Source of the DNA: Sediminimonas qiaohouensis DSM 21189 | GTDB taxonomy: Bacteria; Pseudomonadota; Alphaproteobacteria; Rhodobacterales; Rhodobacteraceae | Reading direction: 5' to 3' | DNA length: 51,210 bases | Assembly (NCBI RefSeq): GCF_000423645.1 | Contig: NZ_AUIJ01000019.1 | Coordinates: 1 to 51,210 of the forward strand | Shown: positions 37,657 to 46,257 of the stretch, one piece after another | How positions within the stretch are numbered: position 1 is the first letter of the stretch | Layout of the letters: every line of letters begins with the position of its first letter | Made by a program: the position numbers and the translations under genes | The notes under the pieces: generated by a model | The model's input: the letters and a program-made list of their open reading frames with translations, nothing else | The model's database searches: none | What the model was told of the DNA's origin: nothing

Positions 37657-38411
37657 CCCTGCTGGCGCTTGATGATCTGGCGGTCGACCTGCGCGGGCGG
37701 GCCATCTTTGCCGGGGTAAGCGCGCGCATCGAGGCGGGCGAGTTCGTCGGCCTGATCGGGCCGAACGGCGCGGGCAAGACGACGCTGATGCGCGCGGCGC
37801 TTGGGTTGGTGGCGGCGCGGGGGCACTCTTCGCTATTGGATCACCGGGCGGTGGACCGGGCGCGGCACGCGGCGTGGATGCCGCAGGCGCGCGATATCGC
37901 GTGGCCGGTCAGCGTCGAGGCGCTGGTGGCCCTTGGCCGGGTGCCGCACCTGCCGACGGGCCGGCGCCTGTCGGCGGAGGATCAGGCGCATGTCGATGCG
38001 GCGCTGGCGGCGATGGGTCTGGAGGGCATGCGCCACCGCACCGCGACGCGGCTGTCGGGCGGCGAACAGGCGCGCGTCCTAATCGCGCGGGCGCTGGCGC
38101 AGGATACGCCGCTTCTGATGGCGGACGAGCCGATTGCAGGGCTCGACCCCGCGCATCAGATCGCCACGATGCAGGTATTCGCCGGGCTGGCGCGCGACGG
38201 GCGCGCGGTGATCGCGTCGCTGCATGATCTGGGGCTGGCGGCGCGGCATTGCACGCGGCTGCTATTGCTGGGCGAAGGCGGGATTGTCGCCGACGGACCG
38301 CCGGGCGACGTTCTGACGCCCGACAACCTTGCGCGGGTGTTTCATGTGAACGCGTGGTTCGCGGACACGCCGCACGGGCCGGTGTTTCAACCGCTGGAGG
38401 TGATCGAATGA
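37653..38411 (+). CDS. btuD: Cobalamin ABC transporter ATP-binding protein BtuD
   Basis: A 252-residue ATPase of the import complex. Walker A is GPNGAGKT (36-43), the ABC signature LSGGEQ (134-139), Walker B LLMADE (154-159), and the switch His lies in SLHDLGLAARHC. The Q-loop region is WMPQAR. The frame remains open far upstream through btuC, but ATG 37653, overlapping the btuC stop, is clearly the start. It also overlaps cbiZ by 4 bases. Confidence 0.94.
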   Translation: MTLLALDDLAVDLRGRAIFAGVSARIEAGEFVGLIGPNGAGKTTLMRAALGLVAARGHSSLLDHRAVDRARHAAWMPQARDIAWPVSVEALVALGRVPHLPTGRRLSAEDQAHVDAALAAMGLEGMRHRTATRLSGGEQARVLIARALAQDTPLLMADEPIAGLDPAHQIATMQVFAGLARDGRAVIASLHDLGLAARHCTRLLLLGEGGIVADGPPGDVLTPDNLARVFHVNAWFADTPHGPVFQPLEVIE

Positions 38412-39100
38412 CGGCCGGTCTGAGCCTTGAGCGCCCGTGGCTATGCCTTGATCTGGGCAGGGCGATGCGCGTGCTGAGCTGGGCGGTGAACCGGCCCGGC
38501 ATCGTCACGGCGCAACAGATCCTGTGGCGCGAGGTGCGCAACGCCGACCTGCCCCGGGATCTGGACGTGACCGAGTGGTATGGTGCGCAACTGGCGGCGC
38601 GCGGGGCGGGCGACGCGGTGGCGTTCCTGACATCGCGCGACGTGGGCGCCTACGTGGATCGCAGCGCGCAGGTGGGCGCGGTGCGCGCGCGGGTGGTGGC
38701 GACGGTGGGCCTGTCTAACGCCGAGCGCGTCGGCACCCGGATGGACCGCAGCGGCCATGACTGGGGCACCATTAACATCGCCGTGGTGATCGACGCGGCC
38801 GCGGGCGGTTTAAGCGAGGCGGCGCTGCTGGAGGCGATGAGCATCACGGCGCAGGCCCGCACCACGGCAGTGATCGAGGCGGGGCCGGACCTGCCCGGCG
38901 GGCGGGCAACGGGCACCGGCACCGATTGCATTGCCGTGGCTGCGCCGACTGGCCCCATGGACTACGCCGGCCTGCATACTGAGATAGGCGAGGCCGTGGG
39001 CCGCGCCGTTTACGACGCGGTTCTGGCGGGCACGCGGGACTGGATGCTGCATGTGCGCCGCCCCAAGGCGGCGACGGCGCAAGGCGAAAGGACGAGATGA
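38408..39100 (+). CDS. cbiZ: Adenosylcobinamide amidohydrolase CbiZ
   Basis: A 230-residue enzyme that removes the lower-ligand side chain from adenosylcobinamide or pseudocobalamin to give adenosylcobyric acid, so that imported corrinoids can be rebuilt. Typical segments: LSWAVNRPGIV, VAFLTSRDVGAYV, VGLSNAERVG, GTINIAVVID and ATGTGTDCIAVAAP. It sits inside the transport operon, overlapping btuD and exbB. In Rhodobacter sphaeroides CbiZ is known to take part in such remodelling. Its presence suggests the cell takes up foreign corrinoids as well as B12. Confidence 0.92.
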   Translation: MTAGLSLERPWLCLDLGRAMRVLSWAVNRPGIVTAQQILWREVRNADLPRDLDVTEWYGAQLAARGAGDAVAFLTSRDVGAYVDRSAQVGAVRARVVATVGLSNAERVGTRMDRSGHDWGTINIAVVIDAAAGGLSEAALLEAMSITAQARTTAVIEAGPDLPGGRATGTGTDCIAVAAPTGPMDYAGLHTEIGEAVGRAVYDAVLAGTRDWMLHVRRPKAATAQGERTR

Positions 39101-39744
39101 TGGAGACGGGTGCACTGATCGGGTTCCTGCAAAAGGGCGGTCCGGCCCTTTGGGTGATTGCCGTGCTGTCGGTTCTGACACTGACACTGATCTTGTGGAA
39201 GGTGCTGCGGTTGCTGCGGCTGGGTGCGTGGGCCGGGCAGGCCACGGCGCGGGCGGTGGCGCTGTGGGCCCGGCACGAGGATGCCGCCGCGCAAGAGGCG
39301 TTGGCCGGGCGCGGGGGATTGCGTGCGCGGCTGGCGTTGGCGGCGATGCGGGTGGCAGGCGCGCCCGGCCGGGACGAGGCGCACGCGCGCGAGGAAACCA
39401 CCCGCGTGGCACGCGCCCTGCTGGCCGAGGCGCGCGCCGGGCTTAGGCCGCTTGAGCTGATCGCGACGATCGCGCCGCTGATCGGCCTGTTGGGCACGGT
39501 TCTGGGCATGATCGAGGCGTTCCAGGCGTTGCAGGAAACCGGTAGCCGCGCAGACCCTGCCGCACTGGCCGGCGGGATATGGGAGGCGCTGTTGACCACC
39601 GCCGCAGGCATGGCGGTGGCGATCCCGGCGTCGATGGCCCTGACGTGGTTCGAGAGCGTCGCCGACCGCGTGCAGGCCGACATGGAGGATGCCGCCACGC
39701 GCATCTTTACCCGCGCCGCCCCGGGCCCCGAGGAGGCGCGGTAA
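39097..39744 (+). CDS. exbB: ExbB-type proton channel (MotA/TolQ/ExbB family)
   Basis: A 215-residue inner-membrane channel subunit that uses the proton gradient to drive TonB. Three hydrophobic helices are seen: residues 18-36, and around LELIATIAPLIGLLGTVLGMIEAFQ and WEALLTTAAGMAVAIPASMAL, the latter two being the conserved TolQ/ExbB core. It starts in the cbiZ stop (ATGATG; 39097 or 39100) and ends in the first exbD start (TAATG). Confidence 0.9.
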   Translation: MMETGALIGFLQKGGPALWVIAVLSVLTLTLILWKVLRLLRLGAWAGQATARAVALWARHEDAAAQEALAGRGGLRARLALAAMRVAGAPGRDEAHAREETTRVARALLAEARAGLRPLELIATIAPLIGLLGTVLGMIEAFQALQETGSRADPAALAGGIWEALLTTAAGMAVAIPASMALTWFESVADRVQADMEDAATRIFTRAAPGPEEAR

Positions 39745-40133
39745 TGTTCGCTTTTGCCCAACCCCGCCGCGCGCGCAAGCCCAGCCTGACACCTATGATC
39801 GACGTGGTGTTCCTGCTGCTGGTGTTCTTCATGCTGGCGGCGCGGTTCGGCGGCGACATGGCGCTACCGCTGGCGGCGGCGGGCGGGGATGCGGCGGGCT
39901 ATGACGGGCCGCCGCGCCTGGTGTCGGTGAAGGCCGAGGGGGCGCTGACGCTGAACGGGCGGGCGGTGGCGCTGGAGGATCTGGCGGCGCGGCTGGCGCC
40001 GTTGATGGACGCGCCCGATGACATGGTGGTGCTGCGCCCCAAGGGGGCGGCGACGGTGCAGGAGTTGGTGCGCGTGGCCGACACCCTGCGCGCGGCGGGG
40101 CTAAGCCGGTTGATCGTGGTGGAGGGACAGTGA
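39744..40133 (+). CDS. exbD: ExbD-family biopolymer transport protein (first copy)
   Basis: A 129-residue single-span protein that pairs with ExbB. It has a short basic N-terminus, PSLTPMIDVVFLLLVFFMLA with the essential membrane Asp, and a periplasmic domain ending RAAGLSRLIVV. It overlaps exbB by one base and the next exbD by the TGATG arrangement. It differs in sequence from the following copy, so the pair looks like a heteromeric ExbD set. Confidence 0.9.
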   Translation: MFAFAQPRRARKPSLTPMIDVVFLLLVFFMLAARFGGDMALPLAAAGGDAAGYDGPPRLVSVKAEGALTLNGRAVALEDLAARLAPLMDAPDDMVVLRPKGAATVQELVRVADTLRAAGLSRLIVVEGQ

Positions 40134-40522
40134 TGCAGTTCGACACCCCCCGCAGAACGCGCAACTTTGACGCCAGCATCGTGCCGATGATTAACGTGGT
40201 TTTCCTGCTGCTGATCTTTTTCCTGATGACAGCGCAGATCGCCCCGCCCGACCCGGTGGAGGTGAGCCCGCCCGAGGCGGGCGAAGGCGCGCAGGCGGGG
40301 ACGCACGATGCGATTTATCTGGATGCGCGCGGCACCGTGGCCTTTGCCAAGGCGCGCGGGTTTGATGCGGTGCGCGCCGCTATCGAGGCGCGCGCAGACC
40401 CGCGCGCGCCGGTGCTGATACGGGCCGATGCGGACGCCCCGGCGCAAGACCTGGCGCGGATCATGGCGCGGCTTTCGACGCTGGATCTGCGCGGTATCGA
40501 ATTGGTCACGGTGCCGCGATGA
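40133..40522 (+). CDS. ExbD-family biopolymer transport protein (second copy)
   Basis: A second, divergent 129-residue ExbD paralogue. The membrane segment is SIVPMINVVFLLLIFFLMTAQ, in which the usual membrane Asp of the MIDV motif is Asn (MINV). The periplasmic part retains the ExbD pattern (VLIRADADAPAQDLARIMARLSTLDLRGIELV). ATG 40133 was chosen, with GTG 40130 as the alternative. The Asp-to-Asn change suggests this subunit does not carry protons itself. Confidence 0.88.
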   Translation: MQFDTPRRTRNFDASIVPMINVVFLLLIFFLMTAQIAPPDPVEVSPPEAGEGAQAGTHDAIYLDARGTVAFAKARGFDAVRAAIEARADPRAPVLIRADADAPAQDLARIMARLSTLDLRGIELVTVPR

Positions 40523-41523
40523 TCCGGGGGGTGGAGTTCATATCCTGCCTGTGCGTCGCGGCGGCGGCGCATGTGGGGCTATGGGTGCTGTCACCGGGTA
40601 GCGGCGTTACCTCGTCGGGCGCGCAGGGCGCGGCGCTGACATCGCTGGAGGCCTCGAATGACAGCATCGCGCAGATGGTGACGGTGTGGGAACGCCCGCC
40701 GGAGGTGGCCGAGGCGCTTGATGCGCCCGAGGCGGCAGAGCCTGATCGCCGGATGGTCGCGTTGCCGCAGGTAAGCGATGCACCGCACCGTGGCAAATCC
40801 CCCGCGCAGCCGGATGCGACAGAGGGCGCGACGCCGCCGCTGCCGGATACGGCAAGCGCGCCGCCCCTGCCGCTGCCGGTGCCCGATGCCTTGGCGAAGA
40901 TGACCACCCTATCCGCGCCGCCGCAATCGCCGGACCTTGAGCCGCCAGTGCCGACCGCCAGCCCCGACGCGCCTGAGCGCGCCGAGGCCCCCCGCCCCAC
41001 CGCGCCCGCGCCGCGCGCGCAAGCCCCCAAGATCGACACCGCCAGCGCCGCACCGCCAACGCCGCGCGCCGCGCCGGAACGGTCCGCACGCCCAAAGCAA
41101 CGCCCCGAGCCGCCAAAGCCGGTGCAAAAGGCCAGCGTGGACAGCCGCGCCGCCCCGGCGCAGCAGGCCGCAGGCACGGGGGGCAAGACCGCGCGCGGCA
41201 AACAGGGCAAAGCCGATGTCAGCACCGGCGACACCGCAGCACGGCGCGCGCAACTGGCGCATTGGGGCGCGGGCATCCGGCGCAGCATCGAGCGCGGCAA
41301 GCGCTATCCGCGCGGCGCCCGTCAAAGCGGCACGGTGACCGTGCACCTGACCGTCAGCCGCAGCGGCGCATTGAGCGCGGTGCGCGTCGCGGCCTCGTCC
41401 GGGGTGGCGGCACTGGACGCGGCCGCGGTGGCGGCGGTGCGGCGCGCGCGCCTGCCGGCCGCGCCCGAGGCGCTGTCGCTGTCTGGTTACAAATTCAGCT
41501 TGCCGATCACCTTTCGCCGCTAA
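40519..41523 (+). CDS. tonB: TonB-family energy transducer
   Basis: A 334-residue TonB-type protein. An N-terminal membrane helix (about 7-25) is followed by a very long Pro/Ala-rich periplasmic spacer (about 60-240) and a C-terminal TonB domain (about 250-334) with RYPRGARQSGTVTVHLTVSRSGALSAVRVAASSG and the final FSLPITFRR. It overlaps the second exbD by 4 bases and closes the operon, so the BtuB receptor has a dedicated transducer encoded beside it. Confidence 0.9.
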   Translation: MIRGVEFISCLCVAAAAHVGLWVLSPGSGVTSSGAQGAALTSLEASNDSIAQMVTVWERPPEVAEALDAPEAAEPDRRMVALPQVSDAPHRGKSPAQPDATEGATPPLPDTASAPPLPLPVPDALAKMTTLSAPPQSPDLEPPVPTASPDAPERAEAPRPTAPAPRAQAPKIDTASAAPPTPRAAPERSARPKQRPEPPKPVQKASVDSRAAPAQQAAGTGGKTARGKQGKADVSTGDTAARRAQLAHWGAGIRRSIERGKRYPRGARQSGTVTVHLTVSRSGALSAVRVAASSGVAALDAAAVAAVRRARLPAAPEALSLSGYKFSLPITFRR

Positions 41524-41584
41524 GGCGCGGCGACCGCTTGCCAGCGCATGACGCACGGACCAGTATGGCCGCGGAGGGCAGTGC

Positions 41585-43180
41585 ATGGCAGGCGATATCT
41601 ATCTGGTTCTGGGCGGGATTGGGATGTTCCTGTTCGGAATGAAAATCATGACCGAGGCCCTGCGCGAGGCATCGGGGCGGCGGCTACGGGTATTGCTGGC
41701 GCGGTCGACCCGGACGCCGCTATCGGGGGTGGCGACGGGGGCGGCGGCCACCGCGGCGGTGCAATCGTCCAGTGCGACAACGGTGATGACGGTGGGGTTT
41801 GTCGGCGCCGGGCTACTGAGCCTGCCGCAATCGCTGGGTATCCTCTACGGCGCCAATATCGGCACCACCGCAACCGGGTGGATGGTGACGCTGCTTGGGT
41901 TCAAGCTACACCTCGGGAGCGTCGCGATGCCGGCGTTGTTCGTGGCCAGCCTGGTGGCGCTATTGACCACGGGGCGGCGCGCGCGGATCGGGCGGGTGGC
42001 GGCAGGGCTGTGCCTGTTGTTTATCGGGCTGGACCTTATGCAGGACGGCGCGGCGCGGTTCGGCGACGCCGTCACCCCGCAGAGCCTGCCGGGGGCCGGT
42101 ATGTGGGCGCAGGTGCAATTGCTGGCGATCGGGCTGGCGATGACGCTGGTCATGCAATCATCAAGCGCGGCACTGGCGGTGGTTCTGGTTTTCCTTGGTA
42201 GCGGGGCGATCGCGTTCGCGCAGGCCGCGGCGATGGTGATCGGGATGAACCTGGGCACCACGTTCACCGCGATGCTGGCGACGCTGGGGGGATCGCGCGC
42301 GATGCGGCAAACGGCGGTGGCGAACCTGATGTTCAATGCAGGTACGGCGGTTGTGGCGTTTCCGCTACTAGGGCTGAGTGCGCCGCTGTTCGCGCAGGTG
42401 GCGGCGGGCGCGGGCGCGCAAACGGCGCTGGTGGCGTTTCACACCACGTTCAACGTGGTAGGCGCGATGATCTTTCTGCCAATCACCGCGCGGTTCGGGC
42501 GGCTGGTGCAACGCCTGATCCCCGAGCAACGGCCGGGCGACCCGGCCGAGGCATTGGACCCCGCCCTTCTATCCGATGAAAGCGCGGCGATGGATGCGCT
42601 GCACACGGTTCTGAGTAAATTGGCCTGCGAGGCGTTCAGCGCGTTGGGAAAGGCCCTGTCGCCGTCGCCGGACATGCGGGCGCTGGCGGCAGTCGATGCG
42701 CGGGTGCGGCCGGCGCTGGAGCGAGCCGAGGCCTATGCCGCGCGGATACAGATCGCCCCGGACCACGCCCATGCGCGTGAGCGGCACGCCGCACTGCTGC
42801 ACCAGGCCGATCACCTGACGCGGATGCTGCGGCGCATGGAACGGCGCGCAATGATCGCGGTGCTGCTGGACGATCCGGGCGTGGCGCGGGCGGCGCGCCT
42901 CTTTGGCGCAACGCTGGCGCGGGCGGCGTCCGAGGGTCAGCCGGCGGCACAGGCGTCGCGGCTGGCGTGGCTGTCGGGCTACGTGGCCCGGCGCGCGAAC
43001 CGGCACCGGCGCGCGACGTTGCTGCGCGAGCATGTCGGCACGATCAGCGTGGCGGACATGTTCGAGCGGACCGACGCGATGCGCTGGCTGCACCGCACGG
43101 TGGATCATGCCGAACGCATCGCCAACTACGACGGCACGGCAAGCAATGCCGCACCGTCCTTGGCCCAGAGCGAGGATTAA
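41585..43180 (+). CDS. Na+/phosphate cotransporter (NptA/PNaS family)
   Basis: A 531-residue transporter with two inverted membrane repeats. Each repeat has a QSSSA motif: [20 protein letters not shown] and [14 protein letters not shown]. The [12 protein letters not shown] and [12 protein letters not shown] segments follow them. A cytoplasmic PhoU-like helical domain (about 330-530) ends the protein. It starts 61 bases after tonB with a GGAGGG ribosome site and may be read through from the B12 operon. Its last 4 bases overlap the end of leuB on the other strand. Confidence 0.9.
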   Translation: MAGDIYLVLGGIGMFLFGMKIMTEALREASGRRLRVLLARSTRTPLSGVATGAAATAAVQSSSATTVMTVGFVGAGLLSLPQSLGILYGANIGTTATGWMVTLLGFKLHLGSVAMPALFVASLVALLTTGRRARIGRVAAGLCLLFIGLDLMQDGAARFGDAVTPQSLPGAGMWAQVQLLAIGLAMTLVMQSSSAALAVVLVFLGSGAIAFAQAAAMVIGMNLGTTFTAMLATLGGSRAMRQTAVANLMFNAGTAVVAFPLLGLSAPLFAQVAAGAGAQTALVAFHTTFNVVGAMIFLPITARFGRLVQRLIPEQRPGDPAEALDPALLSDESAAMDALHTVLSKLACEAFSALGKALSPSPDMRALAAVDARVRPALERAEAYAARIQIAPDHAHARERHAALLHQADHLTRMLRRMERRAMIAVLLDDPGVARAARLFGATLARAASEGQPAAQASRLAWLSGYVARRANRHRRATLLREHVGTISVADMFERTDAMRWLHRTVDHAERIANYDGTASNAAPSLAQSED

Positions 43181-44283
43181 AGCCCGGCGTCGAGCGCGGC
43201 GACGATGGCATCGCCCATTTCGCTGGTCGAGACGGGGGTGACCCCCTCTTCGCCCAGAAGGTCCGCCGTGCGCAGGCCATCGGCCAGCACCTTTTCCACG
43301 GCGTTTTCAAGGCGGGTCGCCTCATCGCCAAGGTCGAACGAATAGCGCAGCGCCATTGCAAAGCTGAGGATGCAGGCGATCGGGTTCGCCTTGCCCTGCC
43401 CCGCGATATCCGGGGCCGAGCCGTGCACCGGCTCGTACAGCGCCTTGGGCCGGCCATTGGCCATCGGCAGACCCAGCGAGGCCGAGGGCAGCATGCCAAG
43501 CGAGCCGGTCAGCATCGCGGCCAGATCCGACAGCAGATCGCCGAACAGGTTGTCGGTGACGATCACGTCAAACTGCTTGGGCCAGCGGGTCAGCTGCATC
43601 GCGCCGGCATCCGCATACATGTGGCTCAGCTCGACATCGGGGTATTCGGCATCGTGGATTTCCTGCACCACGTCGCGCCACAGGATCCCCGATTCCATCA
43701 CGTTGGCCTTTTCCATCGAACAGACCTTGTTACCACGCTTGCGGGCCAGCTCGAACGCCGAGCGCGCGACGCGGGCGATCTCGGATTCGGTGTAGCGCTG
43801 CGTGTTGATGCCGACACGCTCGTTGCCTTCCTCGAAGATGCCGCGCGGCTCGCCGAAATAGACGCCCGATGTCAGTTCGCGCACGATCATGATGTCGAGC
43901 CCGGCAACCACGTCCTTTTTCAACGACGAGAAATCCGCCAGCGCATCGAAGCATTGCGCGGGGCGGAGGTTGGAAAACAGGTCCATCTCCTTGCGCAGGC
44001 GCAGCAGGCCGCGCTCGGGCTTGACGCTGAAATCGAGCGCGTCGTATTTCGGCCCGCCCACGGCGCCCAGAAGGACGGCGTCCACCTCTTGCGCCTTGGC
44101 CATCGTGTCATCGTGCAGGGGGGTGCCATGCGCGTCATAGGCCGCTCCGCCGACGAGATCCTCGCTTACGTCGAAATCGATGCCGCGCTTGTCGCCGAAC
44201 CAACCGATGATCTTGCGCACTTCGGCCATGACTTCGGGGCCGATCCCGTCACCGGGCAGAATAAGAAGCGAGGCGGTCGTCAT
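43177..44283 (-). CDS. leuB: 3-isopropylmalate dehydrogenase
   Basis: A 368-residue NAD-dependent enzyme that oxidises and decarboxylates 3-isopropylmalate in leucine synthesis. It shows [21 protein letters not shown], the [14 protein letters not shown] loop, the catalytic Tyr in [30 protein letters not shown] (with metal-binding Asp residues) and [18 protein letters not shown]. It converges on the Na+/phosphate cotransporter. It is separated from leuCD by about 4 kb containing a LysR gene, an epimerase-like gene and two others. Confidence 0.97.
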   Translation of the reverse strand: MTTASLLILPGDGIGPEVMAEVRKIIGWFGDKRGIDFDVSEDLVGGAAYDAHGTPLHDDTMAKAQEVDAVLLGAVGGPKYDALDFSVKPERGLLRLRKEMDLFSNLRPAQCFDALADFSSLKKDVVAGLDIMIVRELTSGVYFGEPRGIFEEGNERVGINTQRYTESEIARVARSAFELARKRGNKVCSMEKANVMESGILWRDVVQEIHDAEYPDVELSHMYADAGAMQLTRWPKQFDVIVTDNLFGDLLSDLAAMLTGSLGMLPSASLGLPMANGRPKALYEPVHGSAPDIAGQGKANPIACILSFAMALRYSFDLGDEATRLENAVEKVLADGLRTADLLGEEGVTPVSTSEMGDAIVAALDAGL

Positions 44284-44343
44284 GAGCGGTATCCTTTGTC
44301 TGGGAAACGGTTGCGCATGGGGTAGCCGTTGGCGCGCGGAGGG

Positions 44344-45240
44344 TCAAGAAAGCACGTCGCCCAACCCGGCCGCCAGCATGTCCCAGACCCGCGCGATACG
44401 CGGCGTGCGGCGAGTGGCCTGCGGCGCAGCCAGCCAGACCGGCAACGCGGGCAGGTCCAGATCGGGCAGCAGGCGGCGCACGCGCGGCTCGCCTTGGCCC
44501 AAGGCAAGCGGCGCGAACCCGATGCCACAGCCGGCGCACAAAAGGCTCCAGGACACCAATTGATTGTCGCACCGGGTGGTGAACCAATCGCGCGTGGCGG
44601 GCCAGCCCATGTCGCGCATGCGCCGCAAGATCAAATCGCTGCGGTCAAAACCGACCAGATCGAAGTTGGGCAGCGCATCAATGCTCTTGGGCGCACCGGC
44701 GCGATTCAGGTAGCTATGGGCGGCATAGATCCCGATGGGCATCTCGCCGATCTGGCGTGCGACGATATCAAGCTGCTGCGGGCGATACATGCGCACGGCG
44801 ATATCGGCATCGCGGTACAGCAGGTTGTCGCTGGTATCCGAGGCGACAAGATCAATTCGCAGGCGCGGCAGCGCCTGGCGGATATTGGCGATAATCGGCG
44901 GCAGAAGGTGGAACGCCACGACCTCGCTTGCAGTGATGCGCACGGCGCCTTCGAGGGCACGATCACGGCCCGCCGCCGTCAGGGTAATATCGGCGATGGC
45001 GTCGCGCATGCGCTGCGCGGCGGGCAGCAGGGCCTCGCCGCCATCGCTAAGCGCAAGGCCGCGCGGGTGGCGTTTGAACAGATCCACGCCAAGCTGCGCC
45101 TCGATCTGGCGGATCTGCCGACCAAGGGTTGGTTGGCTTCGCCCAAGTCGTCGCGCCGCGCCGGAAAGCGAGCCGGCCTCGGCCACGGCGAGGAAGCCTT
45201 GGACAAGGGACCAATCAAGGGTTCTGAGGGCTTTTTCCAT
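44344..45240 (-). CDS. LysR-family transcriptional regulator
   Basis: A 298-residue LysR regulator. The helix-turn-helix region lies in residues 10-65 (LVQGFLAVAEAGSLSGAARRLGRSQPTLGRQIRQIEAQLG) and is followed by an effector domain. It is divergent from the epimerase-like gene with about 105 bases between. This is the classic layout for a LysR protein controlling its neighbour. A small dyad ATTCA-n4-TGAAT overlaps its start codon (45239-45252) and could serve in self-control. The effector is unknown. Confidence 0.9.
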   Translation of the reverse strand: MEKALRTLDWSLVQGFLAVAEAGSLSGAARRLGRSQPTLGRQIRQIEAQLGVDLFKRHPRGLALSDGGEALLPAAQRMRDAIADITLTAAGRDRALEGAVRITASEVVAFHLLPPIIANIRQALPRLRIDLVASDTSDNLLYRDADIAVRMYRPQQLDIVARQIGEMPIGIYAAHSYLNRAGAPKSIDALPNFDLVGFDRSDLILRRMRDMGWPATRDWFTTRCDNQLVSWSLLCAGCGIGFAPLALGQGEPRVRRLLPDLDLPALPVWLAAPQATRRTPRIARVWDMLAAGLGDVLS

Positions 45241-45346
45241 TCAATTATGAATAGCAGATAGGAAATTTTTGGCAATTACCGTTCAAATATTTGCGGCGTA
45301 GTTTTGGCGGCACCTTCAATGCCAAACACGATGAAAGGACGCGAAA

Positions 45347-46255
45347 ATGGGAAAGACGGTTTTGATACTGGGCCAAAGCGGCCGGTTCGGGCGCACGGCG
45401 TCCGAGGCCTTTGCAAAAGCGGGATGGCAGGTGCGCGGGTTCACGCGCGGGCAGGACGATCTGAACAAGGCCGCACGCGGCGCCGACGTGATCGTAATGG
45501 GGTGGAACCCGCCCTATCATCACTGGGCCGCGCAGCTTGCGGGCATGCACGCGCAGGTACGGCGCGCAGCATTGGCCAATGACGCCACGGTCATCGTGCC
45601 CGGCAACGTTTATGTTTTCGGCCCCGATCAGGGGATGCCGTGGGACGAGACGACACCGCACCGCGCGACCAACCTTCTGGGCCGGTTGCGGATCGACATG
45701 GAGGCCGCCTATCGCACTGACGGCGTGCGCACGATCATTCTGAGGGCGGGCGATTTCCTGGATACCGAGGCGTCTGGCAACTGGTTCGATTTGATGATGG
45801 CCACCAAGGTGCCGCGCGGGGTGCTGCGGTATCCGGGTAACCCCGACATTCCGCATGCGTGGGCGTACCTGCCCGATCTGGGTCGGGCGGCGGTGGCCCT
45901 GGCCGAGCGGCGCGATAGCCTGCGCCGGTTCGAGGATGTGCCATTTGCCGGGATCACGATGACCGGGCACGAGATGGCGCAGGCGTTGACCCGCGTGCGG
46001 GGGCATGACGTGCATGTCAGGGCATTGGCGTGGTGGCCATTCAGGCTGGCGTGGCCATTCATGCCGATGGCCAAGCACCTGTTCGAAATGCGCTACCTGT
46101 GGGACACGCCGCACCGGCTGAATGATGCGAAGTTCAAGGCATTGCTGCCCGATTTCCGGGTCACGCCAGCGGACGGCGCCCTGCGCGCAGCAACGGCGCA
46201 TTTGCCGGGGGCGGTTCACGCGGCGGGCGGCGCGGCGCGAGCTGCGGCGGGATAA
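45347..46255 (+). CDS. NAD(P)-binding epimerase/dehydratase-like protein (SDR)
   Basis: A 302-residue extended/atypical short-chain dehydrogenase-like protein. The N-terminal motif LGQSGRFGRTASEAF corresponds to the Rossmann GxxGxxG loop. It also has VPGNVYVFG, in which the catalytic Tyr of the usual YxxxK is not obvious, and VRTIILRAGDF. The second half has WPFRLAWPFMPMAKHLFEMRYLW, often seen in such roseobacter proteins. The start has a GAAAGGACG ribosome site. It is probably controlled by the divergent LysR gene. The reaction is not known. Confidence 0.8.
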   Translation: MGKTVLILGQSGRFGRTASEAFAKAGWQVRGFTRGQDDLNKAARGADVIVMGWNPPYHHWAAQLAGMHAQVRRAALANDATVIVPGNVYVFGPDQGMPWDETTPHRATNLLGRLRIDMEAAYRTDGVRTIILRAGDFLDTEASGNWFDLMMATKVPRGVLRYPGNPDIPHAWAYLPDLGRAAVALAERRDSLRRFEDVPFAGITMTGHEMAQALTRVRGHDVHVRALAWWPFRLAWPFMPMAKHLFEMRYLWDTPHRLNDAKFKALLPDFRVTPADGALRAATAHLPGAVHAAGGAARAAAG

Positions 46256-46257
46256 GC

